A DNA stretch of 64,000 bases from the NCBI GenBank assembly GCA_021818925.1, contig JAKASU010000001.1, forward strand, positions 194,036 through 258,035, in the 5' to 3' direction. Numbering within the stretch: position 1 is the stretch's first letter; every line of letters begins with the position of its first letter. The stretch is from Microcaldota archaeon (lineage in GTDB: Archaea; Micrarchaeota; Micrarchaeia; Micrarchaeales; CABMGC01). The position numbers and the translations under genes were made by a program. The notes beneath the pieces are model-generated. The model had not been told where the DNA came from. It worked only from the letters and a program-made list of their open reading frames with translations, and made no database searches. Positions 49,732-57,946 of this stretch are shown piece by piece.

Positions 49732-50817
49732 ATGCAACCTCTTCTTGAGGCCTACCTTGGCTTCGTCTGCCTCGTGTTCCTCTTCCTGATCGCGCTTGAC
49801 GTCTCGGGAGTTGCAAGGAGGGAGACGGACAGCTGGAATACGAGAAAGGGCTATGCCCCAAAGACCCTGGTCATAATCCCGTGCAGAGGGGAGGAGCCGA
49901 TGCTATACGAGAACTTCATCGCGGCGAAGACCCAGAGCTACAGGAACTACAAGTTGCTCGCGGTGGTGGACAGGAACGACGGCGCCTACGGGATAGCGAG
50001 GAAGGCGAGGGTTGCCTGCCTGCAACCAAGCACGCGTTTCAAGAGATGCAGCGACAAGGTGCGACGTATCGCCAGCGCGATAGTTGCGTTTCGTGGCTAT
50101 GACGTGTACGTGATACTCGACTCCGATGAGAAGGTGGGTGAGAGGTGGCTCGAAGAGCTTCTCGCGCCTCTCTCCGATGCCCGTGTCGGGATCTCTGTAA
50201 TGTTTCCGGTGTTCAAACCAACGGATCGAGGATTCTGGTCCAGAATCAAGCAGGTGTGGGGCTTTGTCGGCCAGAGCCTGCTCGAGTCGCGAAGAACCCG
50301 GTTCGCGGCTGGAGGATCTATGGCCTTCAGGAAGGGCCTGCTCGACAGCGGCTCTTTCCGTTTCTTCACAAGCTCGAAGTACTCAATATCAGACGACATA
50401 ACGCTGAACCTCATAGTGAGGAAGAAAGGGCTGGAAGTGGCCTACAACGCGGACATGCACCCGATAACCTATGTGAGGGAGAACGCGGCCACGCTTTTCG
50501 AATGGGCAAACAGGCAGACGGCGCTCTCGATCTTCGCCAACAGGAAGATACTGTACTACGGCGTATGCTACTACTCCGCGGAGATACTGGTGCTCCTGAC
50601 TGGGATAGTGGGAACTTTTGCGGTGTCGCCGTTGCTTCTTCTGCTCCTGCTGCACGCGGCGAGCAGCGTGATGAAGAACGTGTCGAGGACAGGGGAGCCT
50701 AGCGCCGGCCTTGTGCTCATAAGCCTGATCATGCCCTTCTTCTACCTCTCCAACCTGCTCGTGGCGAGCACGATGAGGAGCATCACCTGGCGCGGGATAC
50801 GCTACAGCCTCAGGTAG
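49732..50817 (+). CDS. Membrane-bound GT2 glycosyltransferase
   Basis: About 361 aa from ATG 49732; a TATA box (GATTATAAT) is centred about 26 nt upstream, so translation of a leaderless mRNA is likely, and earlier starts would lie on or before that box. An N-terminal helix is followed by a GT2 domain (VIIPCRGEEPMLYENFIAAK, YVILDSDEKVGERW, DDITLNLIVRKKG) and two to three C-terminal helices. The layout resembles ceramide-glucosyltransferase-like enzymes. Substrate unknown. Confidence 0.85.
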   Translation: MQPLLEAYLGFVCLVFLFLIALDVSGVARRETDSWNTRKGYAPKTLVIIPCRGEEPMLYENFIAAKTQSYRNYKLLAVVDRNDGAYGIARKARVACLQPSTRFKRCSDKVRRIASAIVAFRGYDVYVILDSDEKVGERWLEELLAPLSDARVGISVMFPVFKPTDRGFWSRIKQVWGFVGQSLLESRRTRFAAGGSMAFRKGLLDSGSFRFFTSSKYSISDDITLNLIVRKKGLEVAYNADMHPITYVRENAATLFEWANRQTALSIFANRKILYYGVCYYSAEILVLLTGIVGTFAVSPLLLLLLLHAASSVMKNVSRTGEPSAGLVLISLIMPFFYLSNLLVASTMRSITWRGIRYSLR

Positions 50818-50920
50818 CCTATATAAACCAGCGCAATCGTGCAACCGTTTAAAAAAGCGGCTAGTGACTTGTGATTCTTTATATACCTGACCGAAGATAA
50901 GCGTAGAGTATGGTGATCTA

Positions 50921-51340
50921 GTGTCAGCAGAGCGCGAGATCCGTTATGTCTTCAAGGTAGTCCCGCACCGCAAGCAGCGTTACGAGACGATAGGCGACTG
51001 GATTCCGGGGAGGCCGGCCCACGTGGTCGCCTCAAGGCTGAACAACAGCGACTACGAGTTCCTTGTGCTCCTTCACGAGATGGTGGAGCAGGAGCTGTGC
51101 AAGAAGCGCGGAATCAGCGACAGCGTGGTTGTAGCATTCGACAAGAAGTTTGAGCGCGAGAGGGCGCGCGGCCTGCACTCTCCTTACGCAGAGCCAGGCG
51201 GCAGCAGAAAGGCGCCGTACAGGCGCGAACACGCCTTCGCCACGAAAATTGAGAGGATGATGGCCAAGGAGATGGGGATTGGCTGGAAGAGGTATGTGCG
51301 CGCGGTGGCGAAGATCATGGCCAGCGACGCATCGAGGTAG
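50921..51340 (+). CDS. Small protein with HExxE motif, phage-like family
   Basis: 139 aa from a GTG start; a TTTATATA box lies about 40 nt upstream. The central segment (PHRKQRYETIGDW, YEFLVLLHEMVEQELCKKRG, ISDSVVVAFDKKFE) resembles a family I have seen mainly in phage and mobile-element genomes, with a conserved His-Glu-x-x-Glu. A metal-dependent activity is possible, not shown. The C-terminal part (AFATKIERMMAKEMGIGWKR) is helical and basic. Confidence 0.6.
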   Translation: MSAEREIRYVFKVVPHRKQRYETIGDWIPGRPAHVVASRLNNSDYEFLVLLHEMVEQELCKKRGISDSVVVAFDKKFERERARGLHSPYAEPGGSRKAPYRREHAFATKIERMMAKEMGIGWKRYVRAVAKIMASDASR

Positions 51341-51343
51341 GAT

Positions 51344-51805
51344 TCAACCGGCCTTGGCGGACTTGAGGAATGCTAGCACCTCCTCGTTGTGGTGCTCCGG
51401 CTTTACCTTCTCGAATATCTTTACAATGACACCCTTGCCGTCTATCACGAACGTCTTCCTGAGCGTGCCCATCCCGAAGATCCCCCTGTCACCGTAAGAA
51501 TCGAATGCCTTTATCACCTTGCTTTCCGGATCCGACAGCAGGAGGAAGTTGAGCTTGTACTTGTCCCTGAACTTCCCGTGCGAATCTACGTTGTCGCTGC
51601 TTATTCCGACAACCTCCGCTCCCGCCTTCCTGATGTCGCTTATCATGTCCCTGAATCCGCAGGCCTCTGTGGTGCATCCCGGGGTGTCGTCCTTCGGGTA
51701 GAAGTAGAGAACGAGATACCCGCCCTTGAACTCGCTGAGCTTGTGCGTCTTGCCGTCTGAACCCTTCAGTTCGAAGTCTGGGGCCTTTGAATTGATACCT
51801 ATCAT
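51344..51805 (-). CDS. Peroxiredoxin (BCP/PrxQ type)
   Basis: 153 aa thiol peroxidase: FYPKDDTPGCTTEACGFRD holds the peroxidatic Cys and, five residues later, the resolving Cys typical for the PrxQ type. It reduces hydrogen peroxide and alkyl hydroperoxides with help of a thioredoxin system. It is convergent with the gene at 50921, 3 bp apart. Confidence 0.94.
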   Translation of the reverse strand: MIGINSKAPDFELKGSDGKTHKLSEFKGGYLVLYFYPKDDTPGCTTEACGFRDMISDIRKAGAEVVGISSDNVDSHGKFRDKYKLNFLLLSDPESKVIKAFDSYGDRGIFGMGTLRKTFVIDGKGVIVKIFEKVKPEHHNEEVLAFLKSAKAG

Positions 51806-51875
51806 GTTATTCTGGGGTTATTACGCAAAAAAAGCTTATAAGTTAAAGCGTACAGTTAGGATACTGAGGGTTGCT

Positions 51876-52562
51876 TTGGTAAAGCTTTCTGACCTATTCA
51901 AGGGCTTGGGAAAGAAGGAACCGGCGTCCAATACGGTGATAACGAGCATAAGCATAGACTACCAGGGGGATAAGCACGGCCTTGACGGGATGAAGGTAAA
52001 CGAGAGCGTCTTCGAGATAAGCATCCCGTTCCAGAACAAGACAGGCAGCGACCTGCTTGATGACAGCCTGAAGAGGCCCGATCTGAGGATAGAGAGCGCG
52101 AGCGTCAGTAAGCCGTTCGAGCTGGTCGACGTGTCTCCAAAGCTTCCCGTAGCAGTGAAGTACAAAGAAGGCGTCACGATGAAGCTCAGGATAAGGGCCC
52201 CATCGGTGCCGTACACCGGTCCGATGAGCGTGTCACTCGGCGAGAAGTCCAGCGGAATGGTGCGCGTCCAGATACAGAAGATAATAGCGGTCAGGAACGG
52301 TGTGAAGACTGTGCTGGAGGAGATGCCGAGCGTGCTGAGCGTTCAGAAAGGCCAGGTGCTAAAGCGCGACGTGCAGCTCTACAAGATGATGAAGTACGGG
52401 GACAAGGTCAGCTCCATACGGGTGAGCCCTCCGTTCGTCATGTCGGGCAGCGAGCCGCCCGCCCCTTTCAGGATCGACAAGGAGAACAGCTTCATAATAA
52501 GCATATTCGTGCTGGCTCCACAGGACAGCTACGCCGGGCCGCTTGAGATAACTATCTCATAG
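51876..52562 (+). CDS. Beta-rich soluble protein, unknown function
   Basis: 228 aa from a TTG start that has GAGGG about 8 nt upstream and a TTATAAG box about 35 nt upstream; an in-frame ATG at 51726 would start within the divergent peroxiredoxin gene. The protein has two similar beta-sandwich-like parts with repeated patterns (LRIESASVSKPFELVDVSPK and SSIRVSPPFVMSGSEPPAPF, both followed by a strand with Ile/Val and a DSYAGP or PYTGP turn). No family recognised. Confidence 0.6.
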   Translation: MVKLSDLFKGLGKKEPASNTVITSISIDYQGDKHGLDGMKVNESVFEISIPFQNKTGSDLLDDSLKRPDLRIESASVSKPFELVDVSPKLPVAVKYKEGVTMKLRIRAPSVPYTGPMSVSLGEKSSGMVRVQIQKIIAVRNGVKTVLEEMPSVLSVQKGQVLKRDVQLYKMMKYGDKVSSIRVSPPFVMSGSEPPAPFRIDKENSFIISIFVLAPQDSYAGPLEITIS

Positions 52563-53126
52563 AGAGTTCCAGAGCGTCCAGAACTGCCGCTTGAGTGCGT
52601 CGACGGCCTTAGGGTCGACGACCTGCCTTATGCTCTCTATGTTCTTGTGCATGCCGGCGTATGTGAGGTTGGCCGATCCCTCTATCGCTTCGCTGTCGCC
52701 CACGTACATCTTCGCATGTACGAACTCCTGCGGTATTTTGAGGAAGATGCTGTTCCTGTGCGTGAGCGAGAGGAAGACAAGCGCCATCCCGATCGTCACG
52801 GACGAGAAGGTGAAGAGAGGGTTCGAGGCGTTGAGCACGAAGAGGAGCCAGTTCACGGAAACTGTGATGAATGCTGCTGTGAACGAGCCGCCGAGCGAAT
52901 CATCCCTGCGCAGCTTCTTGGCCGCGGTGCTGGCTATAGAAGATGAGATTATGTATATCTTCTTACCGCGCGAATGCCTCGCTAGATAGGACGCGTAGTA
53001 GTCATCGATGTAGGGCGAGACTATCAGCAGGTCCCTGCTCTCCCTCAGCAGTCTGTCGACGTATTTGTACGCCCTTTTTCCGTAGTATGAACCTGGTCGC
53101 TCCTTGAATAGGCTTAATAAGCCCAT
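52557..53126 (-). CDS. PLD-like protein with internal membrane hairpin
   Basis: 189 aa. An N-terminal segment (LLRESRDLLIVSPYIDDYYA) and a C-terminal HxK motif (VHAKMYVGDSEAIEGSANLT, YAGMHKNIE) match the phospholipase D-like fold. In the middle lie two hydrophobic helices (about 84-98 and 105-122). A single HKD half usually dimerises to form one active site. Substrate may be nucleic acid or lipid. Its end overlaps the convergent beta-rich gene by 6 bp. Confidence 0.75.
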   Translation of the reverse strand: MGLLSLFKERPGSYYGKRAYKYVDRLLRESRDLLIVSPYIDDYYASYLARHSRGKKIYIISSSIASTAAKKLRRDDSLGGSFTAAFITVSVNWLLFVLNASNPLFTFSSVTIGMALVFLSLTHRNSIFLKIPQEFVHAKMYVGDSEAIEGSANLTYAGMHKNIESIRQVVDPKAVDALKRQFWTLWNSL

Positions 53127-53161
53127 GATTATATTAGGTACGAGAAGGAATAAATGGTTTT

Positions 53162-53902
53162 ATGGCCAGCACACAGAAGCTAGACATCATAATGAGACGC
53201 AGAACGCACCACATTGAGAAGCATTCGCGCCCGACGCTGCTTTCCAACTTCATACTGGGTTGCCAGGACGGGCTTGTGAACGTGCTGGGAATAATACTAG
53301 GGGTCAGCGCGGCGACAAGCGAGGTGCGCATCATATTCGTTGCGGCGCTTGCCGCGCTCGCGGCAGAATCAATTTCCATGGGAGCCGTGTCATACACATC
53401 AACCATCGCGAGAAGGAAGCACTACCTAAGGGAGCTCGAACGTGAGAAGATGGAGATGAGAACCGTGCCTGAAACTGAGAGGAAGGAGGTCGAGGACATC
53501 TTTAGGAAGTGGGGCTACAGGGGCGTCGCGCTGAAGGACGTAACCGACAAGATAGTCGCAAACCCGAAGGCGTGGCTTGAGTTCATGATGGCGCACGAGC
53601 TGGACCTCGAGCCCGTGGAGAAGTCAGCTGCATTGCAGAGCGCGTGGGTCGTCGGGGCCTCTTCGGTTGTGGGCTCGATAGTGCCGCTGATCCCGTTCTT
53701 CTTCATCGCAGGCAGCATGGCTCTCGGCACCGAGGCATCAATAGTCATAAGCGGAGTGACGCTGTTCGTCATAGGCGCGTACGAGGCGAGGACAACCGTC
53801 GGGTCCATATGGAGGAGCGGGCTGCAGATGGCCGTCATCGGCCTTATTGCGGGCCTTGCGGGCTACGCCATAGGCAGTCTGCTGGGAGCAGCGCCCGTAT
53901 GA
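53162..53902 (+). CDS. VIT1/CCC1-family membrane transporter
   Basis: 246 aa: LSNFILGCQDGLVNVLGIIL is the conserved first helix of this family, then AESISMGAVSYTSTIA, a cytoplasmic Glu-rich helix pair (REKMEMRTVPETERKEVEDI, with MMAHELDLE) that binds metal in relatives, and three further helices. These proteins move Fe2+ or Mn2+ out of the cytoplasm. The ATGA at its stop overlaps the following PIN remnant. Confidence 0.88.
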   Translation: MASTQKLDIIMRRRTHHIEKHSRPTLLSNFILGCQDGLVNVLGIILGVSAATSEVRIIFVAALAALAAESISMGAVSYTSTIARRKHYLRELEREKMEMRTVPETERKEVEDIFRKWGYRGVALKDVTDKIVANPKAWLEFMMAHELDLEPVEKSAALQSAWVVGASSVVGSIVPLIPFFFIAGSMALGTEASIVISGVTLFVIGAYEARTTVGSIWRSGLQMAVIGLIAGLAGYAIGSLLGAAPV

Positions 53903-54102
53903 CGCTCCGAAAAGCAATAAGGATATTGCTTGAGGCGATAAAGATTATTTCAGAAACGGGGATTGATGGGTATGACGCAATTCATGTGGCAACCATGAAA
54001 ATGGAACGTATAAGCACAGTCATCATTGAGAATTACAAGGATTTCAAAAAGGTAAGATGGCTAAATATCATAAGACCATTGGATTACTCACGCAAACTCT
54101 AA
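53899..54102 (+). pseudogene. C-terminal remnant of a PIN-domain (VapC) toxin
   Basis: The 67-codon frame from ATG 53899 contains the last part of a PIN domain: GIDGYDAIHVATMKMERIST and IIENYKDFKKVRWLNIIRPL, with the third and fourth acidic positions (the usual DxD at the second is IENY-KD). The N-terminal half with the first two acidic residues is missing, and no antitoxin is nearby. It is most likely a decayed toxin. Confidence 0.7.
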
Positions 54103-54183
54103 CAAGATCAGACTATGAACAAACAACCAGTAGTCTGGCCGGGGCTGCTTCGAATCAATGTACGTCGATTAACCCCACCGAAC

Positions 54184-54208
54184 TAACCTATAGGCGAAAA
54201 ATAGGTTA
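54184..54208. promoter_or_regulatory. Inverted repeat at the promoter of the Lrp-like regulator
   Basis: Arms TAACCTAT and ATAGGTTA, 9-nt spacer, the right arm running into the TTATAAG box about 20 nt before the ATG at 54227. It could be an autoregulatory site of the regulator. The half-site ATAGGTTA also occurs upstream of hjc at 58099-58106. Confidence 0.5.
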
Positions 54209-54226
54209 TAAGAATATTTGTTGCAT

Positions 54227-55384
54227 ATGAGTTTGGGAGAGAGCTTGGAGGCGAAGGGCAAGGCGGAACTGAAGAGCAGGATACTGAGGCTTCTCAGCGT
54301 CGACGCCAGGATAAGCATGCAGGACCTTGCAAACGACCTGAAGACCACCAAGGTCAACGCCTACAACCTTTTCAACGAGGTATCGAACGAGTACGGCATG
54401 AGGTTCGTGCCAGAGATAAGCATAGACAAGCTCTGGAAATGGGAGTTCATCAAGAGAGCCAGGCTCAGGACGAAACGCGGCATACTCGCCGAGGCGGTGG
54501 AGGAGCTGCCCCTGACGGGTTTTGGCGAATACCTTGTATTCATCAAGTTCTCCGGAAAGAAACCGGATGACGCTGAAATAGTAAAGGCGATGGGAACGTC
54601 ATATGCGGCGCAGTTCGCTGCGAGGACCAGGGGCGAGTACGACCTTGTGATCTACGTCGTGGAGAGGAGCTACGAGGATGCGGTAAGGTTCACTGACATG
54701 CTGAGCAGGAACCTGGGCAAATACAAGATGCTGGCGTACACGAGCAGGGTCTGGGGAAGCTTCGGCTTCTTCCCGCTCAACAACAAGCTCATTGAGCAGT
54801 TCGACATATTCGACACCTACAAGAACCTGCTCTTCGGCCTCAACGACGGCGGCAGGAGCACGTTCACCGAGATAGGCAAGCGCTACAGCCAGGGGCCTGC
54901 GCAGATGCTGTATGCGTATGACAGGCTCGCTCGAACAGAGATACTGAAGCGCGTCACCTATTTTGAGTCGAGGCCTGGCAACAGTTTCTCCATCGTCGCA
55001 ATCGTGAAGACCCAGAGCGAGAACCAGTTCGACGAATCGAAGGACAGGTGGTTCGCGAGCCTGGTCAGGAATTACGACAAGAATACAAACGAGTGCATCT
55101 TCATGTGCGACACGCCCACGCCGAAGGGGATGGTTGTAGTGGGCAGCTTCGCGAACAAGAGCGCTGCGGACAGGTTCCTGTCGGCGATGAAATCGGGCCT
55201 GAAGGGCGCGCAGGTTGGGAGCATGCAGATCTTGAAGGTGATTGTAGGAAGCCTGGGAGTGCGGGACTTCGACATGCGCTACGCACCGCAGTACAAGCAC
55301 CTGGAAAGGAAGAAGATGGTGCCGGCCCTGGCTCGGAAAGGGGTTGAAGCCCCGGTGGAAGACCCGAACGCTTTAGATCGGTGA
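54227..55384 (+). CDS. Lrp/AsnC-like transcription regulator with two effector-like domains
   Basis: 385 aa from ATG 54227. The N-terminal 55 residues are a winged helix (SRILRLLSVDARISMQDLAN), then a linker and an alpha/beta region (GEYLVFIKFSGKKPDDAEIV, GEYDLVIYVVERSYEDAVRF) like the RAM ligand domain, and a second, less clear copy in the last 140 residues. Its length is about twice that of ordinary Lrp proteins. Effector unknown. Confidence 0.72.
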   Translation: MSLGESLEAKGKAELKSRILRLLSVDARISMQDLANDLKTTKVNAYNLFNEVSNEYGMRFVPEISIDKLWKWEFIKRARLRTKRGILAEAVEELPLTGFGEYLVFIKFSGKKPDDAEIVKAMGTSYAAQFAARTRGEYDLVIYVVERSYEDAVRFTDMLSRNLGKYKMLAYTSRVWGSFGFFPLNNKLIEQFDIFDTYKNLLFGLNDGGRSTFTEIGKRYSQGPAQMLYAYDRLARTEILKRVTYFESRPGNSFSIVAIVKTQSENQFDESKDRWFASLVRNYDKNTNECIFMCDTPTPKGMVVVGSFANKSAADRFLSAMKSGLKGAQVGSMQILKVIVGSLGVRDFDMRYAPQYKHLERKKMVPALARKGVEAPVEDPNALDR

Positions 55385-55783
55385 CCTGAGCGGTATTACT
55401 TTCACAGCCGCCACTTTTTTGAAGTCCTTTACGTTATCGGTGAGCACGCTCGCACCCAAATCGATTGCTTGCTGCGCTATAAGCGCGTCGTTTATCCTGA
55501 TCCCAAAATCTCGGGAAAGCGCCATCGCTTTTACTATGGAAGCGGGAGAAAACTCAAGGTAGTCCATGTCGGGAGAGGTGAGAAATCGCGAGATTCTCGT
55601 TGTCGCCTCTACGGCGCCGAGGAACTTCTGCAGCGAATGAAATACTTCAGAGACTATGATTGCATTAATCCCAACTCTTCCCTGATTAACGGCGTCTTTG
55701 ATCTTCTCTACGGCCCTCGCGTGTTCGGGCGCGCTAGCCCCCTCTGAAAAAATGTGAATGTTGGAGTCTATTATAATCATCAT
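55373..55783 (-). CDS. VapC-like PIN-domain toxin (second VapBC)
   Basis: 136 aa from the ATG at 55783, which overlaps the antitoxin stop (ATGA). PIN acidic residues: IIIDSNIHIFSEG, IIVSEVFHSL, RINDALIAQQAIDLG and LTDNVKDFKKV. An RNA-cutting toxin by family. It ends 12 bp inside the convergent regulator gene. Its C-terminal part resembles the PIN remnant at 53899-54102. Confidence 0.88.
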   Translation of the reverse strand: MMIIIDSNIHIFSEGASAPEHARAVEKIKDAVNQGRVGINAIIVSEVFHSLQKFLGAVEATTRISRFLTSPDMDYLEFSPASIVKAMALSRDFGIRINDALIAQQAIDLGASVLTDNVKDFKKVAAVKVIPLRSPI

Positions 55784-56031
55784 TCCCACTGCTCTTCTCC
55801 GATCTTCTCGAGCAACTCGGTCGTGATGGGAAAGTCTGTACGAAATGGTCTTTCAATCATGTCTTTGAACCACGGACTCATGCGGCTGCCCTTCTTCGGT
55901 TTGCTTATCACTATCCTGCCATTTTCAAAGATCACAGTAACGGCTTCCTTGCTCCTGGCGCCGAAGGCGTCGCTAACTCTCTTTGGTATCCTGATTCTCA
56001 TCTTCTGGTCTATGACAGCCGTTTCCTCCAT
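55780..56031 (-). CDS. AbrB/SpoVT-type antitoxin (second VapBC)
   Basis: 83 aa from the ATG at 56031; an earlier frame start lies upstream of the operator and is unlikely. The swapped-hairpin DNA-binding fold is seen in QKMRIRIPKRVSDAFGARSK and VIFENGRIVISKPKKG; the C-terminal 35 residues would cover the toxin. It represents a different antitoxin class from the ribbon-helix-helix VapB at 19460. Confidence 0.85.
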   Translation of the reverse strand: MEETAVIDQKMRIRIPKRVSDAFGARSKEAVTVIFENGRIVISKPKKGSRMSPWFKDMIERPFRTDFPITTELLEKIGEEQWE

Positions 56032-56032
56032 A

Positions 56033-56055
56033 ATTCCCACAAATATAGTGGGAAT
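56033..56055. promoter_or_regulatory. Inverted-repeat operator between TATA box and start of second VapBC
   Basis: Perfect 8-bp arms GTGGGAAT and ATTCCCAC with a 7-nt spacer, ending 1-2 bp before the antitoxin ATG on the minus strand. A TTTATATAT box at about 56060-56068 lies upstream, so the operator covers the transcription start of a leaderless mRNA. A bound AbrB-type dimer would block initiation directly. Confidence 0.7.
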
Positions 56056-56123
56056 ATACATATATAAACTTTTCTGTATGTGAGTAAAACTGCGTCGAAG
56101 TAAAATTCGGGCAGGTGTATGTG

Positions 56124-57536
56124 CTATTCAAGCTTGCCCTGCTCCTTGGTGTAGAGTATCAGCTCCGGGTGCCTTCTCGGCATCGGGTTGGCCCTTATGC
56201 CGTATATGGCCTTTATGCCCTTGTCGAGCGACAGCTCCACAAGCCTCTGGGTTATCACTCCGTCAAGCACCAGTGCGTAGGCGCCGCGCATGTCCTGCAG
56301 AGTGGTGAGGAGCTCGCGTATCGGCACCTCCCTGATCACTTCGCCGTCAGGCGAGTATATCCTGCTCCTCAGCGAGCCCGAAAGCTCGACAAGGCCGTTG
56401 GCCAGCTGCGCCAGGAGCGCGCTTTCGAGTATCGGCTTGACCTGGGCTCCGGCGTTGCCCGAGAACGTTTGCGCGGTATCTATCTTCTGCAGCGAAGGCG
56501 TCGGTTCCTCGTCGTCGTTTCTCAGGTCCTTTATGTACGGTTTGTCAACCTGCTCGAACATCTCGTCCCCCGCACCCTGGTCCGGCCTGGGCGTCTGAGG
56601 CGGCGGTTGGTGCATCGGCGCCTGCTCGTGCTGTGTCGTGTGCTGATCCCTCGCGCCCCTCGGGTCGTGCCTGTCGTTGCGGTGCGAGTTCATCTTCGCC
56701 TTCTCGATGCCGAGGTACTGCTCTATCGGCATCATGGTCCTGAGCGCCTTGATCACTTCCTTCCTCGCGAGCTCCTCAACCTCCTTTCCGTCAGGAGCGC
56801 GTGCGACAAAGTCTATGTCGAGGACGTTTAGCAGCGACCTTATCACCATCTCGCCTCCCCTGTCGCCGTCGACAAAAACAATCACCTCCTTCTCCGACGC
56901 AAGGTTGACTATCGTCTTTGGTATGTTTGATGTGGCTCCGCCTATCGCTATGGAGTTGGTTATGTTGTTCCTCAGCAGGTTTATCACGTCGGCCCTGCCC
57001 TCAACGAAGATCACCTCGTTGGCCTTCGCTATGTCAGGTCCAGCGGGCAGCTTGTCCGGCCCGTACTCCACGATCTCGCTGCTCTTTACCTCGCTCTGCA
57101 CAAGCTCGGAAAGCTCCTTGCTGTCAGGTATCTCGGTTGAGAGAAGCTGCTTCATGAGAAACTTTGCGCGGTCGAGTATCTTCCTGCGCTTCTCCGCTCT
57201 CGTGTCCTCAACCTTGTCGACCTGGAACTGCGCCTCGAAGGGCCCCACACGGTCCACAGATTCGACTGCGGCCGCGAGTATGCACGTCTCGACCCTGTCG
57301 AGCGACGCTGGCAGGAAGAGCTTGCCGTAGGTCTTGCTCCCGCTCTGCGAGACGTCTATCTCTATCCTTCCTATCTTGCCGCTCTTCTGCAGCTCCCTGA
57401 GGTCGAGCTCGTCGCCCAGAAGCCCCTCGGTCTGCCCGAACACGGCGCCTATTATGTCAGGCTTGTCAACAAGCCCGTCTATGCTGAACTTAGCCAGCAC
57501 CATATACTTTACAATGTCCAAATATGTTTTTGCCAT
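56124..57536 (-). CDS. dnaG: Archaeal DnaG-like primase/exosome protein
   Basis: About 470 aa from the ATG at 57536, which overlaps the Toprim gene stop by 1 bp (TGATG). The Toprim core shows EVIFVEGRADVINLL and VIVFVDGDRGG, and the N-terminal region (FSIDGLVDKPDIIGAVFGQT) matches archaeal DnaG. In archaea this protein binds the RNA exosome and can make primers. A long Pro/His/Gln-rich linker (about 300-350) splits the protein. The C-terminal end is not the bacterial helicase-binding domain. Confidence 0.9.
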   Translation of the reverse strand: MAKTYLDIVKYMVLAKFSIDGLVDKPDIIGAVFGQTEGLLGDELDLRELQKSGKIGRIEIDVSQSGSKTYGKLFLPASLDRVETCILAAAVESVDRVGPFEAQFQVDKVEDTRAEKRRKILDRAKFLMKQLLSTEIPDSKELSELVQSEVKSSEIVEYGPDKLPAGPDIAKANEVIFVEGRADVINLLRNNITNSIAIGGATSNIPKTIVNLASEKEVIVFVDGDRGGEMVIRSLLNVLDIDFVARAPDGKEVEELARKEVIKALRTMMPIEQYLGIEKAKMNSHRNDRHDPRGARDQHTTQHEQAPMHQPPPQTPRPDQGAGDEMFEQVDKPYIKDLRNDDEEPTPSLQKIDTAQTFSGNAGAQVKPILESALLAQLANGLVELSGSLRSRIYSPDGEVIREVPIRELLTTLQDMRGAYALVLDGVITQRLVELSLDKGIKAIYGIRANPMPRRHPELILYTKEQGKLE

Positions 57537-57946
57537 CAAAATACACCTCTTGTCCTGTCCTCGATCTCCAGCTCGGCCCTTCTCATAAGGTCCGCGGCCG
57601 GCTTCCTCATCTCCTCCACGCACCTGACCCCAACTATCCTGAGCATTCTTGGAACCACAGTGGTATTGATCCTGGTGCCCGGATGCCTCTCCCGCAGGCA
57701 GATCAGCGCCTTCCTCTCCTTCTCCTCCCCTCCCCTGTCCAGATCCATGCCCACGTATGCTACCTTGCCGCTGAGGTCTATCCCGTTTGCCAAAAGCTTG
57801 GAGAGCGTTATGCTCTCAACCCCGAAATCGCTCCACGTTGAGGTATCGTGGTTGCCTTCCGAGACTGTTGTGCTCCTCTTGTCCCTCAGAACCTCCAGCA
57901 GGTGCATGAACTGCCTGGCGTTTGCTTGATCCTTGTTTCGCTGCAT
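57536..57946 (-). CDS. Small stand-alone Toprim protein
   Basis: 136 aa with the Toprim motifs: VSEGNHDTSTW (Glu) and YVGMDLDRGGEEKERK (Asp-x-Asp). This is like RNase M5/primase-type small Toprim proteins (COG1658-like). It may act on RNA or DNA with divalent metal. It is directly upstream of, and overlaps, dnaG. Confidence 0.78.
   Translation of the reverse strand: MQRNKDQANARQFMHLLEVLRDKRSTTVSEGNHDTSTWSDFGVESITLSKLLANGIDLSGKVAYVGMDLDRGGEEKERKALICLRERHPGTRINTTVVPRMLRIVGVRCVEEMRKPAADLMRRAELEIEDRTRGVF

Noticed and set aside
49652..49861. N-terminal extension of the GPT-type glycosyltransferase to 49861
   Set aside because: The extra residues are low complexity and overlap the divergent GT2 gene; the membrane protein proper begins at the ATG at 49651.
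57524..57841. Plus-strand frames opposite dnaG and the Toprim gene
   Set aside because: Shadows of the two Toprim genes, which have clear motifs on the minus strand.
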